Part shown: piece after piece, positions 6,824 to 11,954 of the stretch
Layout: every line of letters starts with the position of its first letter
Numbering within the stretch: the stretch's first letter is position 1
Source of the DNA: Acidimicrobiia bacterium
GTDB taxonomy: Bacteria > Actinomycetota > Acidimicrobiia > Acidimicrobiales > Poriferisodalaceae
Assembly: GCA_026983855.1 (NCBI GenBank)
Contig: JALSTE010000401.1
Span: forward strand, 1 to 11,954
Length of the DNA stretch: 11,954 nucleotides
Reading direction: 5' to 3'
Program-made: the position numbers and the translations under genes
The notes under the pieces: generated by a model
Seen by the model: the letters and a program-made list of their open reading frames with translations, nothing else
The model's database searches: none
Told to the model about the DNA's origin: nothing

Positions 6824-8116
6824 TCATTCAGGTGGTATGTCAACCACCACCGACGGCCTAGCCAGGCGGGGCCGCAGGGAGGTCAGGGCCAGGGCCCAGG
6901 AGGTGAGGGTCGCGGCCAGGAAGCCCCAGGTGACCCGGGACACGGCGTCTCCCCCGAGGGTCAGGACCAGGGCTCCGGCGGCGAGACCACCGGCCCAGGC
7001 CCCGATCATGGGCAGGGGGGATCTCAGGGTCAGCAGGGCCTGGGTACTCGCCAGGGCCAGGACGAACACGCCACTGGCGGCGGTGAGCAGGGCCAGGGGC
7101 CCGGCATCGAGGACGAACTCCGATCCGAAGGCCAGTCCCATGATCGTCGGGCCCACGGCCAGGGTCAGCCCCACACCGAGTCCGACCACGGCGGTCATGG
7201 CCACGAGCAGACGGCCCAGGGTCGAGCGGAATTCGACCAGGGCCCCGGTGGACTCCAGATGGGCCAGGCGGGGGATTAGTGAGGCCTGCACCGCCTGGTA
7301 CATGAACAGGGGCACCCGGGTGAGGATCACCCCGGCGCTGAGGGCCGCGGCGCGCGGGTCGTCGCGGGCGACGAGGGCGAAGGCGATCGGAACCGAGTTG
7401 ACCAGGGCCTGGGAGAGGAACTGCGCCCCCAACAGGCGGGGCAGGGAGGAGCCGAACTCCGCCCGGTGGACCGGTGGACCCGGGTCCAGCCGGGGGCGGT
7501 GGAGGGCCAGGGCCCCCGCCAGGGCCAGCAGGGGTGAGACCGCGGTCGTCAGTCCATAGGGGCCGGCCCTGGAGACACCGAGAACCAGTAGGGGCGTCAC
7601 GGCCAGGAGCCGGATCAGACCTTCTCCGCCGAAGGTCATGCCGTACCCCCCGAACAGGCCGGACCCCGAGAGCAGTCCCCTCCCCAGATGCAGAAGGCCA
7701 TAGGCGGGTACGGCCAGGACCAGGGCCACGACCAGCTGCCCCTGGGAGGCGAACAGGCGCTCGCGTCCCACGAGGGCCACGACCAGGGCCAGTCCGAATC
7801 CCACCGCTGTCCCGACCGCGGCCCAGACGAGCCCTCTCCTCACCAGGGGCGCCGTGCCCTCCCCCGCGGCCCGGCGGGCCGCCACGGCCCGGGCGAATTC
7901 CTGCTCCAGGGGGAGGAACAGTCCCGGGGCGAGGACGAAGAGCACGAACCAGAGTCTGGTGAAGGCCGTGTACTGCCCGGGGTCCAGCACCCCCAGCCGG
8001 GCCGGGAGTACCAGGAACGCGTAGCTGGTGAGTCCGTTGACGACCACGCCGGCGGCCACCGGCGACGTACCCACGGGAAGAGCGGTCCGCCAGGTGGACC
8101 GGGGGGTGTCGGTCAC
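6824..8116 (-). CDS. Polysaccharide flippase-like membrane protein (MOP superfamily)
   Basis: A 430-residue protein made almost wholly of hydrophobic segments, about 12 to 14, separated by short Arg-rich loops (ARAVAARRAA, LHRPRLDPG). Length and pattern fit Wzx/MurJ-like MOP exporters, which move lipid-linked sugars across the cytoplasmic membrane. The N-terminal VNGLTSYAFLVLPARLG (26-42) and the central SQALVNSVPIAFALVA (235-250) suit that family's helices 1 and 7. The start is the GTG at 8116, overlapping the stop of the upstream AftD-like gene as GTGA; the frame remains open further upstream but only as a shadow of that gene. Coupling to a glycan-polymerising GT-C protein supports export of the same glycan. 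I did not recognise an orthologue, and an amino-acid or drug exporter of the same superfamily cannot be excluded. Confidence 0.82.
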   Translation of the reverse strand: MTDTPRSTWRTALPVGTSPVAAGVVVNGLTSYAFLVLPARLGVLDPGQYTAFTRLWFVLFVLAPGLFLPLEQEFARAVAARRAAGEGTAPLVRRGLVWAAVGTAVGFGLALVVALVGRERLFASQGQLVVALVLAVPAYGLLHLGRGLLSGSGLFGGYGMTFGGEGLIRLLAVTPLLVLGVSRAGPYGLTTAVSPLLALAGALALHRPRLDPGPPVHRAEFGSSLPRLLGAQFLSQALVNSVPIAFALVARDDPRAAALSAGVILTRVPLFMYQAVQASLIPRLAHLESTGALVEFRSTLGRLLVAMTAVVGLGVGLTLAVGPTIMGLAFGSEFVLDAGPLALLTAASGVFVLALASTQALLTLRSPLPMIGAWAGGLAAGALVLTLGGDAVSRVTWGFLAATLTSWALALTSLRPRLARPSVVVDIPPE

Positions 8117-11100
8117 CGTGGGGACTCCCCACCGCGGGGTCGTCCGGTGGGCGGTGCGTGGCGGGCCCGCCTGTCCTCGACCAGGCTCAGCACCGTCTCC
8201 GCCACCAGAAGCGACAACCCGATCCAACCCAGAACGTGGGCGGTACCGAACAGACCCGGCCAGTGACCTCCGGGGGGAATGTCGAAACGGACCTGCTGGA
8301 TGAGCACGTAGGCCCCGGCCGCCCCCACCGAGCCCAGGAGGAACAGGCCCGACAGGAGCCGCCCCCGCCTGACCCACACGGCGAGGAGGGTCGCCACCCC
8401 GGCCAGCAGCCCGATCCAGGGGCGGGTCAGCGAACCGGCCACCAGGATCACCGCCGTGGTCATGGCCATCACCGTCGTCGGCCCGGGACGGAGTCCCCGG
8501 CGACCACCTGAACCTCCGGGGACTCCGGGAATCTCCAGCCGGGGGGATACGAATTCGGGGTCTCCCGGCCCGGGGTCCCGACGCCTCCGTCGGGGAAGCA
8601 GGACCAGGGACAGGGCGAGGAGGACCATGCCCAGGCCGAGGGCGAATCCCGCCCGCACCCGGGCCCGTGGCCGCCACACCAGGCTCACCTCGAAGCGGTC
8701 GGCCCCGGGTGGGGGGGTCACCAGCCAGCCATTGGCCATACCGTCCACCAGGCGGGCCGGACCCAGATCCAGGGATGTCGCCCCGGAGCCGCCGGGGCCG
8801 GCAAAGGTGACCGTGGCCTCCCATCCGGGGGAGTAGCCCTCCACCAGCTTCAGCCAGAAGGGTGCTCCCGCACCCCTTCCCCGGGCCCGGACCGATGAAC
8901 GGCCCATCTCCACCGTGTCGAACCGAGGAGGAGGCCCGGAATCCGGTCGGGCGGCGCCCACGTCGCTGGTGAGCACCAGGCGGTCGAGGTCCAGGCCCAG
9001 GTCCCGGCCCACCGCGGTCCTCAGGAGGTGGCGTCCCGGTCCCAGCACGAGCGGGGAACACCCTCGCAGCCGGATGCGGGTGGTCGCATCATCGGGGACT
9101 GAGAGGCGCACCGGAACCGCCCGGCCGTCGATATCGAGGAGGTCGGTCCGACAGGCCTCCAGGGTCGAGGGGTCGGGCTGCGCCGGTGGACCGGGAAATT
9201 CCATCTCCGACACGCCGACCGGCATGGTCACCGCGGACTCGCTGAACCAGTCGGTGGTGGTCCTCTCCTGGATCTCCTCGATGGTCACCCGGAGGGAGGT
9301 GGCACCGACCCCGTCGAGGACCAGCCGACCGTCGGAGGGTACCCCGACGCTGATGTGTTCCACCGCGGAACCGGTGGTGTCGATCCCGACCCGGGTGGGC
9401 CGGCTGTGTCTTCCGTCGACCAGGAACTGGATGGCGATGGGGCCGGTCGGCAGTCCACCGGGGTCGTCCACCTGGATCCACTGTCCCACCTGGGGACCGA
9501 AGGGCGTCTGCCAGGCGGTGGCGGGGTCGCCGTCGAGGGCCGACCGTCCCCGGTTGGACACCGGTCCGGGCAGACGGGCCGAGGTGGTGACACGGGGGCC
9601 GGGGTAGCCCAGCAGGGAGTCGATCACCGAGCCCTCGGCCCTCGGCGAGAGGCGTACCTCCCCGTCCAGCTCGAAGGTGCGCCGGCCGCCGAGTTCGAAG
9701 GAGCGGACCATGTGGGTCTCGGTGTCCCGGCGGACGGCGTTGGTGGGATCGGTCCGCAGCCGGGTCATCACCAGGGTCAGATCGGTGCCGGCCAGCGTCT
9801 CGGGGTCGATGCGCCTGACCGCGTCGCTCGGGAGGTCGGTGATCTCCTCCACCCTGAGGTCCCCGAGGGTGATCTCGGCGAATCCCACCGGGCTGAGGCC
9901 GCCGAAACCGGGGCGGCGCCCGGCACTGGTCTCCACCACCTCCAGGGAGAGCTCGGTCACCTCGGTGGAACCGATGGGGATCGTCTGCCCGGGAAGAGAG
10001 AGGGAGCGGTCGTCGAGGGTGACCGAAATCGGGGGTCCGCCGTTCACCCTCACCCTCAGGTCGGTGATGTGGCGGTCCCGGTGCCCCTCGATGGGTTGCA
10101 GCAGGGTGATCGAGTCGGCCGGGACGGGTTCGGTGGGTACCACGGTGATCGTCTGGCCCCGGGCGTCGGAGAAGGCGGCGGTGCGCCAGGCGGTGAGGGG
10201 GTCGCCGTCCACGGCCATGGCCGCCCGGCTCTCGGGGTGGAAGGAGATCGGGTTCCCGTAGCCGGTGGCCCGCACCAGGGCACCGTCCTGTTCGGTCACC
10301 GTGCTGGATCCCTCCGGCGGATCGGCGAAAACCTCGAGGCGGGCGTCACTGGGATCGGGGATGCGGTCGGCCCCGTCGCCGCGCTCGGTGAAACCGACGT
10401 TGTCCCGGACCGTCTTCCAGCGACGCCCCCGGAGCCGGTTGGAGTCGGTGATCACCAGACCACCCCCCGAGGCCAGGGCGGCGTCGAGCTCGTCGGCCGT
10501 CAGGGCGGCCGAGTACAGCACCACCCGGTCCGGGGGAAGCAGGTCGGCCTCGGCCAGGTCCACGAGACCCTCACCGTCCCCGGACACCACCAGCGGGGCC
10601 TCGGCGGCGGAGGTGGTGAGAACCGTGGGGTCGCCCTGCACGTGGAAGACGGCGACGGGGGGTGGATCAGGCAGATCGGGGGGCAGGCTCAGGGCCAGCT
10701 CGTCCTGCATCGGGAAGCGGGGCGTGGGCAGGTTGGGTATCCGGGGCCCGAACTCCTCGGGCCCGTTCAGGCCGGGTGGCGGGCTCTGCGGGCCGGGGCC
10801 GGCCGATCCCATCAGGCGTGACCACATGTCCCGGGGCCGGGGAGTGCGGTACCTCTCGTACTCCAGGTCTGACTGGATCACGATGTCGGAGGATCCCAGC
10901 AGCCGGGCCACGGGGGCCAGGGAGGCTGGATCCCACACCCCCTCCTGCAGACGGCGGTCCAGGGCGATCAGCAGGTCCGACGCCGGCGGGGTGGAGAAGG
11001 CGATCAGTTCCCGCACCGCCACCGGACGGTCGGTGAGGCCGGGCAGGACGTGGTCGATGGTGTTGCCCCACCGATGGGCGGAGAAGTCGGCCCCGGGCAG

Positions 11101-11954
11101 GATCAGGATCCGTCCCCCCGGGTCCCCGGCCGAGAGGGAGGAGGCGGCCTCGGTCCACTGGGCGGGGAGCTTCTCGTCGCGGGCCAGTTCGGGGCCCACA
11201 TAGGCGCCGGTGAAAAGGGGGATCTGCTGGATCACGACCAGTGCGGCCGCCACCCATGTGAGGATCCGCCCCATGGCGGGCGAACGTGAGCTGAGGGCCC
11301 GCAGGGCCATGGTCAGCGTGAATCCGGCCCCGAGGAGGAACAGGGGCATGGCCCGAGGTGAGCTGCGCAGGGCCAGACCCAGGGTGCTGGTCTCGCCGGC
11401 GTCCCGCAGAACCCGACCGAGGGGCGAGGGGTCGGAATGGGGGTGGAGCCCGATGGTCAGGGTCAGGCCGGTGATCATCATCACGAGCATGTAGCCCCGG
11501 TAGCGCCATCTCACGGTCAGGGCGGACAGGAGGACCAGGCCGGTGAGGGTGAAGCCGGTGGCGATGAGCCAGGGGTGCACCATGTACCCCACCCCGGCCG
11601 TCACCCAGGGGCCGATCTTGTCCCCGCCGTAGAAGATCCAGTAGCCCAGACCCCTCCAGGCCTCGATCGAGGTGGAGGCCGAGGCCACCACCTCCAGGGT
11701 CTCGGAGAACTGCAGTACCGGTGGCCCCCAGGCCGCCTGGACCATGAGGGGGATCCACCACCACGCCGAGGTTCCCAGGGTCATGATCCCGATCCGGGTC
11801 ATGGTCGCCAGGGCCCGGCGGAGGTCCATCTCCCCCGTCACCCAGACGGCGAACGGGAACCACAGGATCACACCCAGCCCGGCGTAGAACAACGAACTGG
11901 CGTTGACGCTGCCCACCGACATGGCCACCAGACCGAGCAGGGCCGGGTACCTCC
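8113..11954 (-). CDS. AftD-like (DUF3367) GT-C arabinofuranosyltransferase-family protein, 5' end outside window
   Basis: 1,279 codons are visible; the frame is still open at the right edge (RYPALLGL precedes the GTG at 11928), so the true start lies outside. It begins within a multi-span membrane part (about six helices to residue 250), with GSVNAS near 14-19 as in AftD-type proteins. A large extracytoplasmic part follows, with a Pro-rich stretch (382-433) and two discoidin/F5-8C-like sugar-binding domains (about 545-700 and 785-915), each with a DGDPxTAW motif. The C-terminus adds one helix (about 1101-1120), an Arg cluster (RRRRR) and about four more helices. Mycobacterial AftD adds alpha-1,3-arabinofuranose from decaprenyl-phosphate donors to cell-wall arabinan. 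The same sugar is not proven here, and the GT-C catalytic Asp region is out of view. The gene overlaps the flippase by GTGA. Confidence 0.85.
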   Translation of the reverse strand, partial: RYPALLGLVAMSVGSVNASSLFYAGLGVILWFPFAVWVTGEMDLRRALATMTRIGIMTLGTSAWWWIPLMVQAAWGPPVLQFSETLEVVASASTSIEAWRGLGYWIFYGGDKIGPWVTAGVGYMVHPWLIATGFTLTGLVLLSALTVRWRYRGYMLVMMITGLTLTIGLHPHSDPSPLGRVLRDAGETSTLGLALRSSPRAMPLFLLGAGFTLTMALRALSSRSPAMGRILTWVAAALVVIQQIPLFTGAYVGPELARDEKLPAQWTEAASSLSAGDPGGRILILPGADFSAHRWGNTIDHVLPGLTDRPVAVRELIAFSTPPASDLLIALDRRLQEGVWDPASLAPVARLLGSSDIVIQSDLEYERYRTPRPRDMWSRLMGSAGPGPQSPPPGLNGPEEFGPRIPNLPTPRFPMQDELALSLPPDLPDPPPVAVFHVQGDPTVLTTSAAEAPLVVSGDGEGLVDLAEADLLPPDRVVLYSAALTADELDAALASGGGLVITDSNRLRGRRWKTVRDNVGFTERGDGADRIPDPSDARLEVFADPPEGSSTVTEQDGALVRATGYGNPISFHPESRAAMAVDGDPLTAWRTAAFSDARGQTITVVPTEPVPADSITLLQPIEGHRDRHITDLRVRVNGGPPISVTLDDRSLSLPGQTIPIGSTEVTELSLEVVETSAGRRPGFGGLSPVGFAEITLGDLRVEEITDLPSDAVRRIDPETLAGTDLTLVMTRLRTDPTNAVRRDTETHMVRSFELGGRRTFELDGEVRLSPRAEGSVIDSLLGYPGPRVTTSARLPGPVSNRGRSALDGDPATAWQTPFGPQVGQWIQVDDPGGLPTGPIAIQFLVDGRHSRPTRVGIDTTGSAVEHISVGVPSDGRLVLDGVGATSLRVTIEEIQERTTTDWFSESAVTMPVGVSEMEFPGPPAQPDPSTLEACRTDLLDIDGRAVPVRLSVPDDATTRIRLRGCSPLVLGPGRHLLRTAVGRDLGLDLDRLVLTSDVGAARPDSGPPPRFDTVEMGRSSVRARGRGAGAPFWLKLVEGYSPGWEATVTFAGPGGSGATSLDLGPARLVDGMANGWLVTPPPGADRFEVSLVWRPRARVRAGFALGLGMVLLALSLVLLPRRRRRDPGPGDPEFVSPRLEIPGVPGGSGGRRGLRPGPTTVMAMTTAVILVAGSLTRPWIGLLAGVATLLAVWVRRGRLLSGLFLLGSVGAAGAYVLIQQVRFDIPPGGHWPGLFGTAHVLGWIGLSLLVAETVLSLVEDRRARHAPPTGRPRGGESPR

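Noticed and set aside
6812..6829. TGAG...CTCA symmetry at the flippase stop
   Set aside because: Only four base pairs; not distinguishable from chance.
6841..8000. Recurrent CCAGGGCCAGG-like strings looking like a dispersed repeat
   Set aside because: They encode Leu-Ala-Leu runs (CTG GCC CTG on the minus strand) in membrane helices; spacing is irregular.
6824..9061. Apparent 745-residue fusion extending the flippase upstream
   Set aside because: The N-terminal part is a shadow of the AftD-like gene; the GTG at 8116 in a GTGA overlap gives a normal-length flippase.
9355..10821. 488-codon + strand open frame opposite the AftD-like gene
   Set aside because: Same shadow effect; Gly/Val/His-rich translation without any recognisable motif, while the minus strand has a coherent domain protein.
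1..11954. Defence system, prophage, transposon or biosynthetic gene cluster
   Set aside because: No nuclease, integrase, transposase, terminal repeats, or secondary-metabolite enzymes were seen; all genes fit transport, amino-group metabolism, regulation or surface glycan assembly.

Overview
The window reads as chromosomal DNA of a high-G+C actinobacterium. The clues are the strong G/C third-position bias, a GTG start, tight start/stop overlaps, and a very large AftD/DUF3367-type membrane glycosyltransferase, a family typical of Actinomycetota. The absence of other mycobacterial arabinan genes in view and the discoidin-like domains of that protein would fit an Acidimicrobiia-like lineage, but that is inference. 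No rRNA, tRNA, CRISPR, insertion sequence or phage gene was seen.

Layout. The left edge (1-527, + strand) holds the C-terminal half of a GT4-type glycosyltransferase. Everything else is on the - strand, so the rest is described from right to left. First comes a cell-surface glycan pair: the AftD-like GT-C protein (8113 to beyond the right edge), then a MOP-type flippase (6824-8116) starting at a GTGA overlap. A 187-base, comparatively A+T-rich gap (6637-6823) follows, the only real intergenic region in the window. It holds a perfect 11-bp hairpin, a second smaller hairpin, a short direct repeat and a possible promoter.

Next is a six-gene operon: lipoprotein binding protein (5530-6636), PotC-type permease (4570-5505), PotB-type permease (3622-4563), PotA-type ATPase (2450-3625), class-III PLP aminotransferase (1074-2453) and an Lrp/AsnC regulator (571-1077). 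The last three junctions are all four-base ATGA overlaps, so the importer, the catabolic enzyme and the regulator look translationally coupled. The simplest reading is uptake of an amino compound, its transamination in the cytosol, and sensing by the Lrp-type regulator.

The transporter belongs to the spermidine/putrescine family, but by an alignment from memory the binding protein lacks most residues that contact polyamine in E. coli PotD. The ligand may therefore not be a polyamine. The other point most worth a second look is the operon leader: the loop of its main hairpin carries CCCCC, complementary to the GGGGGG ribosome-binding tract of the first gene, which suggests a possible translational switch. 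I found no clearly new multi-gene system.
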